In this document: positions 12,091 to 22,233 of the stretch, piece by piece
Numbering within the stretch: position 1 is the stretch's first letter
How the letters are laid out: every line of letters starts with the position of its first letter
NCBI GenBank assembly: GCA_008828725.1
Contig: MEHQ01002389.1
Span: 124,001-188,000, forward strand
DNA: 64,000 nucleotides
Direction of reading: 5' to 3'
From: Saccharina japonica
Lineage: Eukaryota > Sar > Phaeophyceae > Laminariales > Laminariaceae
Notes under the pieces: generated by a model
Told to the model about the DNA's origin: nothing
Databases searched by the model: none
The model's input: the letters and a program-made list of their open reading frames with translations, nothing else
Made by a program: the position numbers and the translations under genes

Positions 12091-12714
12091 TGTACCCGTA
12101 CCCAGGGTATTGTGGCACGAGCGCACAGAACTTACAGAAGTTTCCGGATGATAAAAAAAGTACATGTTGTGCCCGTATCCGAGGTATTGTGGCACGGACG
12201 TACAAAACTTAAAGAAGTTTCGCGTACGGGTATGAATGACGTACATAACTCACAGTCGTTCCGGGTGAGAGTAATATACGGGAAATTTTCCCCGGGTACG
12301 CTCTCTACAGAACACGATAAAGGAGTATTGGTGCGAAAAAACGCTCGGGCAGGCAATACACCCCCCAAAACCGTTCCAGCCCTCTTTCTCCTCTTCTCTC
12401 CTGCACGCGACCAGTCAACGACAGCGCTGCATTTCAATAGCCTCAGCATTTTTTATTTACACACACAGTTACAGAGTACCAACTATTCATTAGTCTTCCC
12501 ACATGCATACGTACCCATTTCACGTTGCCAATACGTAGCCATTGGTAGCCTTCGGCTCATGTCACCGCGAAATTACACTGCAGCAGTAATATGATACGTA
12601 CGTATACCCCGTCCTAGATAACAAAAGTACGTATATACCAGCGACTACTACCATCCTTATTATTTAATACGCTTCGGTAGTGATGATGTCGTTTGGGATC
12701 TTCAGGACTATGCC

Positions 12715-12975
12715 GGTTTCGGTATGCCCCGCGGGAAACCAGCTCTACCGCGCGCCACCCGACCCCGATCGGCGCCGCACCTCCGCCCCGGCCGCCCCAC
12801 GCGTCGGCCCTCGGCGACCCCGGCGAGAGAACGGGCCCCGGTGCCGACCTCGGCCAGGGGGGATCGGGCGAAGACGGCCTCCCGGGGACGGCTCGCTCCG
12901 TCTCCGGGAACGGGGCGGATCCGCGGAAGGGGAGGGGTTCCCAGCGTATTCGGAGAGCTTTGCGGCCCGGGTCCA
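12715..12975. other. GC-rich island of unknown origin
   Basis: About 260 bases with much higher GC than the surroundings and many CG dinucleotides, with abrupt edges. All six frames are nearly stop-free because of composition, so open frames here are not evidence of genes. I considered an rRNA expansion segment, but no conserved rRNA core is visible. It could be a CpG-rich promoter-like island or foreign DNA. Confidence 0.5.
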
Positions 12976-13289
12976 AAATCCATACCAATTTCAAGGTCAA
13001 CAATCTCCACACTAAAATCAAGTCTCCATACTAGAATCAAGTAATTGTTTTTTCAAAGAGTCCCCCATATGTGAAAATATGGATCTCCAGAACCTCCGTC
13101 AGAATCGAAATCGGCCCATAACTTCGCGACTTAGCGGCTTTTGCACTAATTTATAGGTACAAAAGCCCAGACGTGAGAAAATCGACCAAAAAAATCAAAC
13201 AAAAGGCCGCTTCTGTACGTACAAGGGCTGCACATCCATGCCGGCGTTTTGTTTGTGTCCGCTGTACGTACGTACGAGTCGTACGTGCT

Positions 13290-13703
13290 GCTACCTTCTG
13301 GGCTGCTGCTGTTGTTGCTATTATTGCTGCTGTAGATGGGTTATATAAGGACTATACTACTACTGCTGTACGTACTGGTGCTGCTGTATACTGGTTTCAC
13401 TCTGCTGTTGTTGTAGTTGTTACTCTGGGTGGGTGGATCGGTTGGTGCGTGTGTGTCGATCGGTTGGTGCGTACGTACGTGGTTGGGTAGGGGGGTCGGT
13501 GGTTGAGTGGGTGGGTGTGAGTGAGTGGATGTCGGTAAGTACGTGAGAGTGGGCGGGTGGGTGGGTGTGGGTGGGTGGGTGTCGGTGGGTTGGTTGATAC
13601 GTGGTTGACTGCGTGTGTGGATCGTGATCCAGTTCTTATTTGGTACTTTTGTTTCTGTCCGCTATTGTACCGGCCCCGTCCTGGCATGGTTCGGGGTACC
13701 ACT
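13290..13703 (+). mobile_element. short relative of the 53220-56557 element
   Basis: It begins GCTACCTTCTGGGCTGCTGC and ends CGGGGTACCACT, matching the two ends of the 3.3 kb element at 53220-56557 (GCTACTTTCTGG.. and ..GGGGTACCACTAG). Between them are the same CTG-rich start, an AGATGGGTTATA segment and the G-rich minisatellite. The middle of the large element is missing, so this looks like a 414 bp deletion derivative. No clear target-site duplication flanks it, perhaps because it sits inside a composite insertion. Confidence 0.6.
13420..13620 (+). repeat. G-rich minisatellite (GGGTG/GGTTGGTGCGT)
   Basis: Imperfect GGGTGGGTG, TCGGTTGGTGCGT and GGTCGGTGG units form a plus-strand G-rich array inside the short element. 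The same array is at 53360-53530 inside the large element. Several G-tracts could form quadruplexes. It does not match a plain telomere repeat. Confidence 0.7.
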
Positions 13704-13771
13704 ATTAATAGTTAAAATATGAATACTACCACTAGTATGAATAGTAGTAGTAGTACCAGTACTAGTACTAG

Positions 13772-13813
<42 letters not shown>

Positions 13814-13822
13814 CACTACTAG
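13772..13822 (+). repeat. TAC trinucleotide microsatellite
   Basis: About 15 TAC/CTA units with a few interruptions. The orthologous array in copy B is at about 52045-52112 and is likewise interrupted. Confidence 0.9.
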
Positions 13823-14450
13823 CATGCCTCTAGCGCCTCCCCACTTTGGCGTGCTGCTACCCTGTCTGGTGTTTACCATGAGAGTGGTGAAGGAAATGCG
13901 TAATCACATCTTCTATGAATCATTCAACAGCAAGCAGGCGTCCTTCTTACGCACACTGGCAGCCACTACCAAGGTCTTCGTTTCGATTGATTGATCAACC
14001 CCTACATACCACTACTCTCACGCTTATACTAATTGTCTTTATCAGCATGCCTCTACCGCCTCCCCACTGCGGGCGCGTGCTACGGTAGAGGTAGCACTTT
14101 TTGGCTGGATCGTTTTCTGGACGATCGGGCTCCTCAACCCAAATTCGTTGGAATTTCATTTTTGATGATTCAGAGTGATGATTCAGAGTATGCTTGGGTC
14201 ATGAGATTTCTCATCCATTGGAACTTTTGTTTTCCTCCAAAATCATTTTTTTCGGTGAGGCATGACGCTCCTTAAGTGAGGAGCTCAGAAAAAACATGAT
14301 TCACCTATGTCGTAGCATGCGTCTGCGGTGTGTTGCTACCCTGTCTGGTGTGTACTATGAGAATGGTGAAGGAAACGCGTAATCACATCCTCTACGTATT
14401 AATCATTCAAAAGCAAGTAGGTGTCCTTTTAACGCCCACGGGCAGCAAGT
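13823..14450 (+). repeat. tandem pair of a TGCCTCTACCGCCTCCCCAC unit
   Basis: A unit with CCTGTCTGGTGT, ACCATGAGA and CGTAATCACATC landmarks occurs at about 13823-13960 and again at 14046-14430, the second interrupted by a MITE. Copy B has the same pair at 52110-52250 and 52338-52470 without the interruption. Part of it is open on the plus strand, but the frame is not kept between copies. Confidence 0.65.
14073..14322. mobile_element. MITE, 250 bp, GTGCTACG-core TIR family, copy 1
   Basis: An insertion absent from the matching place in copy B (about 52360). Its ends are imperfect inverted repeats, GCGCGTGCTACG and, read inward from the other end, ACGCATGCTACG. It is flanked by the direct repeat CTGCGG at 14067-14072 and 14323-14328, a likely target-site duplication. 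The interior is AT-rich with no protein frame, so it is non-autonomous. It shares TIR core and length with elements at 26558 and 33388. Superfamily is not assigned; target duplications of 6 and 4 bp in two copies do not settle it. Confidence 0.8.
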
Positions 14451-15938
14451 CTTTTTCTGTCTTTTCTTTTCTGTTCTCGTTCATGCACCTGGATTGCTAG
14501 CAGGGTAGGTCTTGCCTGTCGTGTATGGCATTGTATTGTCTGCTGTGCTTACTGCACTGAACGTAGTATCTATGTGTCATAGTTTGGTGACCACAGAACT
14601 GGTACCTTTTTAGAACGAAGAATCGGCACGGACACTGGGTGTGCTGGATTTCGACGGGTAGAAACAAAGGTTTAATGTGAAGAACACACACACACCAAGG
14701 TCTTGGTTTCGATTATATGATCGGGCGGCGACAGCCGCAAAACCCTTGTAAATGTACATATTTAACTCTCACGCAGCGCCCGGCCTGATTTTATCGCCAC
14801 CATTACAGCTATTTCATGTAGCGACAACCCAAGCCTTATTATGTGCCTTTCCGAGGTGATGGATTGACCCTGGATTGCAACAGCGTGCTCCCAAGTTCGT
14901 GGCCTCCGACATGCACGCATAAACTGCTGTGATCACGTACGTGAGCACGGCAGAGCGGTGAGATGGAAAAGGAAGGCCACTTTACAGCAGCATCCCCTCG
15001 AACGCTGCATAAACACCATTCACGACCTCACCTTGTACCCGTGTTGAGCGAGATCCCCGATATCAAGCGCCACAAGCATAACCCCCAGCTGCGCGTGTAG
15101 GTTGTGCGAGTTAGTTTCGTTGCACCACTCCAGCAGCCGTGAAGAGGGGGCAGGGTAAAACTTCCCCTGATAATTATGGCCTTCGGAACCACGTGGAACT
15201 CCAAAAGTGCAAACTCGAGCAGGTGGGAGGATGGAAGGATATATTCACAACTGCGGTACTGAGAACCCGACAACGTGGCCCAAGCCTGGCGCATAATAGT
15301 TTCTTCGAGCGACCCCCATCGTGGTCAGAAGCAATCAGGTAAGCTCATCGGTATGGTGTTCAGGCAGCTTTAGAACCAAGTGGTGTCTTCCTTATCCATC
15401 GAAACACAGATGAGTCGTCCTACGTAATTGTACGAGGCAAACCGTCTCTTACACCCAGAGAAGCTGCTTTCAACAACCGGCTCCAAGCAATCAAAGGGCA
15501 ACAGATCTTGTCGCTCGACACAAATTTCGGATTGCTTTGTGACACAGCTTGCCACGCTGAACATTATCATGGTCTACTTTCGATTTTCTTGTAGTCACTA
15601 AATGTCACAGCTGGGTTTGTCCAGGGTTGTTCACGGGTCAAGACCCCGACCTGCCGCTGGTCGCATCAGGAGTTCCAGGATCTCACAGATCGATCGGGTC
15701 GGTTCAAGAGGTTGCTCGACATCTCACGGGTCGGATCGTGTCTTGTCTCGGTTCGAAATAGTTATAGCGCGCAGAGGGGTTGATCTCCACGCGGATCCCA
15801 GTGACACTTTGCCGATACTAACTCGTGAAGAGGGGGTATAGTAAGACGTCCCCAGATATGTATGGCCTCCGAAACCACCTGGAACTCCAAAAATTGCAAA
15901 CTCGAGGCAAGTCTATTATCAGACGGGACAGAGAACGC

Positions 15939-16024
15939 CAGCCATCTACCAATCATATCGCTTTATTAACGGGAGCCACGACAGCCATCTACCAATCAAA
16001 TCGCTTTATTAACGGGAGCCACGC
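15939..16024 (+). repeat. two tandem 43 bp units
   Basis: CAGCCATCTACCAATCA(T/A)A and the following 25 bases, ending GGGAGCCACG, are repeated exactly twice with one substitution and a trailing difference. Copy B lacks this. Confidence 0.9.
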
Positions 16025-16264
16025 GAAATCACGCCGCACACAAGAAGCCCACAGCACGCAAACACCACATCACTCACGCGACAGCCATGCGACGATTGAC
16101 CTTCGATCTCGACAAATACCCATCCCACGATTAACCCACTTCGTACCGGGCATGAACAGTGAATCTACATAACGATCTCGAAGGTATCATTGCGACCCGT
16201 AGTCTAGGAGGCGAGAGCTTGCCTGCCGCGTCCTATGGTCTTCGTCTGAACCTTCAAAAAGTTC

Positions 16265-16760
16265 TTGGCCATCGGAGAGGAATCGAGAGTTTTTTCGTCT
16301 GTTTCCAACACATTGGCTGCCAAAATCAATTTTATCAGACGCCTGGCCGGCGCCCGCCACATACCATCCACCGAGAAGGGGAGCACTGTAACACTAGCGT
16401 GGGTCGGAGCCTCTAAACAGCACGATCCGTTCAAATTTCATGACGCAGTCGCTGTGTTTGTCGATCGATGTCAAACATGAAAAACGGTACTTTTCTTGCG
16501 CAACCGCGAGTGATCAAGATTTTTCATCGTCTGTTTTCTACACACCAGCGGCCGAATGTTTTTTTACCAGACGCCTGACCGGCCCACGCCACGTATGACC
16601 GACCAAGGTATGAGCACTGTAAGACTAGGATGGGTCGGAGCCATTAACCAGCGTGATCCGTTCAGAGCTCATGACGGGGTCGTTGGATTTGTCGATCGAT
16701 GTCTACCGAGGATTCTCATAAAAGAGCTGTCTCCTGAACCTGCCAGAACAGGAGTTTCAT
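16265..16760. pseudogene. tandem pair of a coding-like 250 bp unit, unknown
   Basis: Two related units (about 16285-16480 and 16520-16720) are best conserved as a plus-strand peptide: STV.L.WVGA..Q.DPF, then HD.V..FVDRC. Upstream of this, the pair also align as S.V..T.AA....RRL.G.RH, but the second unit needs frameshifts. The minus strand also shows aligned residues (NGS..L.APTH.S.TVL and WR.P.RRL.K), so the coding strand is uncertain. I do not recognise the family. It lies only in copy A and looks like a decayed, duplicated fragment of some gene or element. Confidence 0.35.
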
Positions 16761-17219
16761 GAGTATTGCGCGGGCTTCGCCCGCGTAATTAAAGTCCCCG
16801 TGAGCTGTCCCGTAGCATTAAAAATTTGCCAAACTCGAGCAAGTGGGAGGGTGGGAGGATATAATTCACACCAGAGAACTGAGGTACTTAAAACCCGAAA
16901 ACGCGGCCCAAGCCCGGCGTGTGGTAGTTTCTCCTAGCGACCCCCATCGTGGCCAGAAGTAATCAGGTAAGCTCATCGGTATGGTGTTCAGGAAGCTTTA
17001 AAACCAAGTGGTGCTCTTCCTGATCCATCTAAACACCAGATGAGTCGTCCTACGTAAATGCAACCGTCTCTTAAATACACCCAGATAAACTGCTTTGAAC
17101 AACCGGTCGCAAGCAATCAAAGGGTAACAGATATTGCCGCTCGACACAGATTTTGTATTGATTTGTGACACAGCTTGTCGCTCTGAACATTAGCATGGTC
17201 TACTTTTGATTTTCTTGTG

Positions 17220-17960
17220 GTGACAAAGGGTCACAGCTGGGTTCGCCCAGGGTTGTTCACGGGTCATGACCCTGACCTGCCGTGGGTCGCGTCAGGAGTT
17301 CCAGAATCTCACAGGTCGGATCGGTTGGAGAAGTTGCTCGAAATATCACGGGTCGGGTCGTGTTTTGTTATGGTTCGAAAATATAAAAATGTCATGGGTC
17401 GAGTCGAGTCAGGTCATGACGGGTGAGATATGGGCCATGTCCGCGGGCCATTCTGCAGTCTGCTACGTTTTTATTGCTGAACCGCGGGCCGGACCAGTGA
17501 ATCCTGCCCGCGGGTCCGACACTTAAAAAAATTGCCGCTCGTTGCCCGAAGACCCTTCTCGTGCAGATGCGTCCTTGGTGGCATATTCGAACACGTTTCT
17601 GCTGTGAAACACAGCAAACATTATGTATGCATGCCCACGTCCATCCACACCCACTACGGCCAGGTCACGTAGCACTGTGGGGTACAGCAAGAAATACGAA
17701 AACTAATACGAAGTATGAATTGTGGACCCGTTGGCCGGATCCGAGGTCAAACCAGCGGATCGGGATTATGTTTCTCGCGGGTCCGGGTGACCCGACCCAC
17801 GATTTAAACCGTAGAGGACGGATAGGCTGTGTTATCACGTCTGCGGTCGGGCCGGGTCGGGTCAGAGGGTTTTCAAATATCATGAGTCGGGTCGGTCCAC
17901 TCAAGACATCCCCAAAGTTTCGCTGGTCAGGTCGTCCGACCAGATCCTGCTGGTGAGGGT
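17220..17960 (+). repeat. GGGTC-rich repeat region
   Basis: Dense GGGTC/GGGTCGGGTC motifs with GGTCATGACC palindromes. Related segments are at 15620-15780 and 56770-57500. The G-runs on one strand could form quadruplexes. A minus-strand frame at 17665-17904 reflects this composition and is not called as a gene. Confidence 0.65.
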
Positions 17961-18989
17961 TTGAACTTACGCGTGAACTGCCCAGGATTTATCGGGTCTG
18001 ATCTGGGCGTTTGTGTCCCTACAGCAGTAGTCGTCCTTGTACGCGTAGTCGTTGCAGATACAGCACGTACCTGACCTGCGGTACTGCTGCATGGCATTCG
18101 GTGGTGATGACGCGCGACCTCACCACCCGCAGTGGTAAAGCCTGCGATGCGTCATGCTGGGTGAATACTGATTATGATTCCGGATTGTGTTTTGTGTACA
18201 GAACGAACACGAAATGACATCTACCCCGCCTATGATACCTTGTGGTATACTGGTATAGTTTTGGTTAGTTCGCTATTTGTGTTATATTCTCTGAAGGTTA
18301 CAACACTAGCAACAATAGCAGCAACACCAGCAGCAGCAACGTGGCATGTGACGGCAGTAACAACTACAGCAGCAGAACCGCGCTGACAGTAGCAGCAGAG
18401 GTAGGGGAAGAACAGACCAATCGAGGCCCGCGTCTTTGCATGCCCGTAATGTCGGTCTTATACTTGCACACTTGGTAGACGTACCTTGACGTACCAGGTA
18501 ATATATTTGGTGTGTGTTTCTGATTTCGAATGAAACCGAAATTCTGCACCTGGCCTCTTCCCCAAAACATGTCCAAGAGAGCTACTCGTACTCTCGTGGC
18601 AGCTGCCACCACTACTCCTGTACTGTGCTGTACTGGTATAGTCGCTAGAACATGTTTGTTTGGTCCCCCGTGATAAGTGTGGGCTTGACAATTTCACCTT
18701 CAGCATGTTTCAGGAAACGGCCCAAACATTGCTGTGGACAGGCATATTCTTGCTAGATCTGGGTACCAATCTGTAGAACTCTGTTTGTCTATAATCAATA
18801 ACAGGACATGGTTTGCGAATGTGTGCAAAGCTTGGCCTCGCCATGGCCCTGATAAACACGTTCCGAACCTGTTCGGCCGACTTTGAAACACTTACAGCGA
18901 CACGATGACGGTTCACAACATGCCTACCGACCGACTGACCAGCTCATATCTATGGACTTCAAGCCGTATATTCATCTACGCGCTTTATA

Positions 18990-21900
18990 TTTACCTTGAT
19001 AGAAGTACCATTTTCTGTCATGGGGGTGCTTTTGCTCCCATCGAAGTAAACCAAGCCTTCGATGCAAATTTTGTACTAGAGCATTTACTTCCATGGCAGT
19101 TTTAGAAAGTTTCGTAGGACTAAAAACACTCCGTGTTAGTCTACCGATATATCAGTCTATCAAAGCAGGTGTTACGTTGTGCAAGGTTCAGGTTTATGGG
19201 AGTTTACGGGAACCAACAGTTACCGTTTCAACGCCATCTCCAACGTACTTCACCCATGGAAGTGTTTTTACTCGCTTCAAACCATGGAGGTGTTCGTACT
19301 TCCATTGAATTAATGGAAGTGTTTTGACTTCCATTGAAGTCAATATGGTAAACTTCCATGAAAGTTTGCAAGAAAGGGGATACGGTTTGTTTCCATGAAT
19401 TTTTCGATGGAGGTAATTGTTTTACTTTCATGGAAGTAAATGAAAAAGTCAAATATGGGGTAAACCCGGACGGCCCTTGAACCAAGACGGTATTTGACGA
19501 CATAAATTCTCAGCTTCGGAATCAAAACACCATTTAAGTGACGGTGATCCTCCGTGGTTATTGGTCGGTGGTCGGGGCTGCTGGCGACGTCGTTGTCATT
19601 GGCATCGCTGTTTGTAGCTGGAGGGGTGGAACATACATATCCAACGGCCTCGTTCACCCTTCGCCAAGTAAACCTTTCCTCGTATTACGGGTGTTCTCTA
19701 TAACTGAACGATATAATATGTCGGGCACATTTTTGTTCGTACAAAAAACGGTATGCTAGGTATCAGGGATGGTTTGCGCCGTTTGGCACTAGATGACTCT
19801 GCCATATAATAGCTTCCCGAACCGGTAACTTAATGCACAACGAATATGATTCGACTGCTGAAGTGATATTTGTATCTACTTCGATTTTTTTGTTTATGTT
19901 GTACAGCGCTGTGTTGCCCCGCTTGTCGCAGCCGGTTTAAGTTGAAGTACGTGGCGGATTTCCCCCATACCACCGACTGTCTGGTAATGAATCGCGTATC
20001 CGTGCGCATTGCTCACTCTCATAAGATCGATCCTACTTCAATCAATGTGGTGTTCACCAATTTCTAGACCAATAACTGCAAGAGCGTTGATCAAATAACA
20101 CTACGACGCATGGCGTACATTATTTGTACATACATACATGTATATTATTTCGCAGCAAGAACTAGCACCTGCCCCGTCGCGTCCACCCCGAACGATCGCA
20201 TACAACAACCAGCCCAACAAAATGATAGACCGAGTCGTGACCACACACAGCAGTACCAGCAATATTATTTACGCAAACCAGGTCGAACGAGCAAAACAAA
20301 CCGAATCGTGACCGCACCCAGCAGCACCAGCAATGTTGTATACGCAAAACAGCCCCAACTACGACAAACGAGTCACCGTAACAGTACACGACTGCTTTTG
20401 CATGGGAAGGGCCTGCGACTGAGTCGTTAGCCACATAGGTCAGACCTTCGACCCTGCTTCCGACTACGAGGCCTGGACGACCACCAGTCGCCTTCTCGCG
20501 TCATTCCCAATATATTTACAGCGCCGTGTCGAAGGATTAATGTCAAAGGTAATGCCTAGAGTCGAGAGTGCTCGACACACTGCCCCCTGTCAATGACAGC
20601 GCCTTTTATGCCGCTGATACTCGTACGATATTAAGTCGCCCAATACATCGTTTATGACACACTGCTGTACAGCACGATTCTTTCGTGTCTCCGCTCAATA
20701 CTTCGCGTCACAAACATACCAACAGCAACAACACCAACAGCCAGGGTAGTATATAACTGCTCCATCGCTTGTGGTTGTGTTGTAGTACCTCCATGAGAGA
20801 AGTTGCGGTACTGATGTTCGTGTGAAAATACTGCTTCCCAGCTGTTGCTATTGCTCCTTGTGCCCCGCGACACAGATAAAAGCAACACCAAACGAATTTA
20901 TATGTGAGCCCATGACCTCCTCCATCCAACGCACACTCTATAGTCTGAAATCACGTACGGCTCTGGATATGTTGCGGTCGTGATGTGATTGCTGCCCAAC
21001 CGCTTGGTCATCTAGCTCTCTGTTTACGCTTCCGTTGAATACCGCGCAAGACGCTCGACGTAACACCATAGCACCGCCTTGTCGCCGTGGTTTGCAACGA
21101 AGCTTGGGTTTCATGTGTGTTTGCCCGCCTAGCCAGTCCTGTATTAGAGCTCCAGACCTCGGTCCTCAACGCCGTCGTGGTCGTTAATAATACGGCGGGC
21201 AACGCTCCGGGTGGGAGGGGCAAGCTCCAAGAGCACGGACCCAATTCATCACGAAATTTTCTAGCACTGCGACCGAAGGGGTTTGCGGAGGGATTTGGGA
21301 GACCCCGACGTTGAGCCCGGGGTATTGGCGTGGGCGTGCGGATCGGCCAGATTCCCGCCGACAACCCATGGCGCCGGAACGGAGGCGTCCTCCGGCGAGA
21401 AAACCACGCGAACAGGCTGTCCTTCGGGCGTATTGTTGATCTCATCACTGGGCAACAGCAGTCGTCACTCCATGCAAACGGTTTGATTGATCTTTCCCGA
21501 CCGTTTCGACAGATAGGAATGGAACGAGAGTTTTTGTTGTCGTTCGTCCTATTCCAAGCTGTTCTCGGGGCGATTCGGGTCCATGCCGTACTCTGCGCTT
21601 GGATTTTGGGTTGGCCTCCACGGGAATAACGTTGATGTATTATGTTTGAAGCCTCCCCCCGACTCAGGGGGTTGTTATGTAACGAACCCTGTGATACGTT
21701 TGACCTTTTATTCCAGTTTTGTTTTTGCTTTCGTCGCCGGGAGTGGTTATCTACGTAGGATTTGTGTACTTGGGAAGGGCTGTAGTTTAGGCCGAATGCG
21801 GTACGTTCCAAAACATTATCAAAATAGTTATATATTATCCGCCACATTCTTCAGCGACCGACAATACTCATGAGTCTACTTTCGTACGGTTTTACACCTG

Positions 21901-22233
21901 TACGTCCGTGACTACTACATTACCTGATACACCTGGACCTATCGAAACCTAGGTACTCTGCACGATGATCCATTGGTTTGCCCCCTCCTATTTCGAAATA
22001 TTTGCGCCTCCGACGATGACAGGGGCCGGACCTATTCCATGGTTAGAGCCGGTCAGTTTAAATTACTTGTTGGTAGTGTTTTCGGGCAGAAAAGGACTAA
22101 CATGGGAGTGTATTGTTGAAGAGTTGCTCTGTTCGTTGATATGTGTGCTGATTGGTGTGGCCTAGTCAATCAAAGCCTCTGACCGTTGAACAATCTTGCT
22201 CACGCCTGCCCCCAATTCGGAAACAGGAGCACA
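18990..22233 (+). repeat. module P1, conserved upstream region
   Basis: About 3.2 kb upstream of P1 that aligns with 31376-34596 (P2) and 58570-61692 (P4), indels aside. Shared landmarks include CTTCCAT-rich direct repeats near 19090-19440, a GTGACGGTGATCC segment, a 66 bp dimer and TTTGTAACGAAC-like AT-rich parts. A 279-codon minus-strand frame at 21008-21847 is broken in the paralogues, so I do not call it. Retained blocks near the gene may hold promoter or UTR elements, but none can be named. Confidence 0.6.
20228..20355 (+). repeat. dimer of a unit of about 66 bp, conserved upstream of P genes
   Basis: Two units each contain CCGA(G/A)TCGTGACC, a CA(G)CAG(C/T)A run, CCAGCAAT and a TACGCAAA end. 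The dimer is also at about 32274-32405 upstream of P2 and 59643-59768 upstream of P4, so it predates the module duplications. Confidence 0.65.

Larger units (their letters stand above)
10805..12290 (+). repeat. dispersed units with ACTTACAGAAGTTCCGGGTA core
   Basis: Related units of roughly 75 bases occur at about 10810-10985 (several) and again at 12088-12275. Each combines a segment like GGGTATTNTGGCACG, a GCGTACNAAACTTACAGAA segment and a CGGGTACGGGTA segment. The two groups are separated by about 1.1 kb holding G-rich and CTG-rich simple repeats. The units are imperfect. No coding role is seen. Confidence 0.6.
9551..13718. mobile_element. 4.2 kb insertion in spacer T copy A, nature unknown
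   Basis: Copy B joins GTGGGTAGTA to the TAC microsatellite directly, whereas copy A has this extra segment, so it is an insertion here or a deletion there. No perfect target-site duplication or terminal repeat was found and no transposase is recognised. It contains a minus-strand frame at 9562-9837, CAG-rich DNA near 10090-10250, repeats with a CGGGTACGGGTA core, a GC-rich island, G-rich minisatellites and, at its right end, a short relative of the 53220-56557 element. It may be a nest of several insertions. Confidence 0.5.
15140..17420 (+). repeat. internal duplication within spacer T copy A
   Basis: A segment running from AAACTCGAGCA through GACCCCCATCGTGG and CAGATGAGTCGTCCTACGTA to GGGTCA repeats occurs at about 15205-15760 and again at about 16830-17400. 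A shorter part (GTGGAACTCC type) recurs near 15825-15905. Copy B has one version, split at CATCTAAACACAG by the 3.3 kb element. The extra copy in A brings about 1.6 kb with it. Confidence 0.7.
13719..18990. repeat. spacer block T, copy A, main part
   Basis: Aligns in order with about 52050-58570 once the insertions in each copy are removed. It holds a TAC microsatellite, a tandem pair starting at ATGCCTCTA(C/G)CGCCTCCCC, a GTGGAACTCCAAA segment, GGGTC-rich repeats and CAG-rich DNA near 18300. No coding sequence is conserved between the copies, so I regard it as non-coding spacer. Confidence 0.65.

Noticed and set aside
12715..12975. Possible rRNA segment
   Set aside because: GC content and CG density resemble an rRNA expansion segment, but none of the conserved core rRNA motifs I know is present.
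12614..13044. Overlapping long frames in the GC-rich island
   Set aside because: Several frames are open at once on both strands, which follows from high GC. No domain or splice signal supports any.
13420..13620. Interstitial telomere repeat
   Set aside because: Units are mixed GGGTG, GGTCGG and GGTTGGTGCGT, not a regular 6 or 7 base telomere motif.
13397..13702. Pro/Thr/His-rich frame on the minus strand
   Set aside because: It is the antisense reading of the G-rich minisatellite.
13740..13822. Ser/Thr-rich protein from the TAC repeat
   Set aside because: The frame is only the translation of a microsatellite and is not kept in copy B.
21008..21847. 279-codon minus-strand frame upstream of P1
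   Set aside because: It is one of the longest non-ankyrin frames, but its counterparts upstream of P2 and P4 are interrupted, and composition is Arg/Ser/Pro-rich as expected from an antisense shadow.
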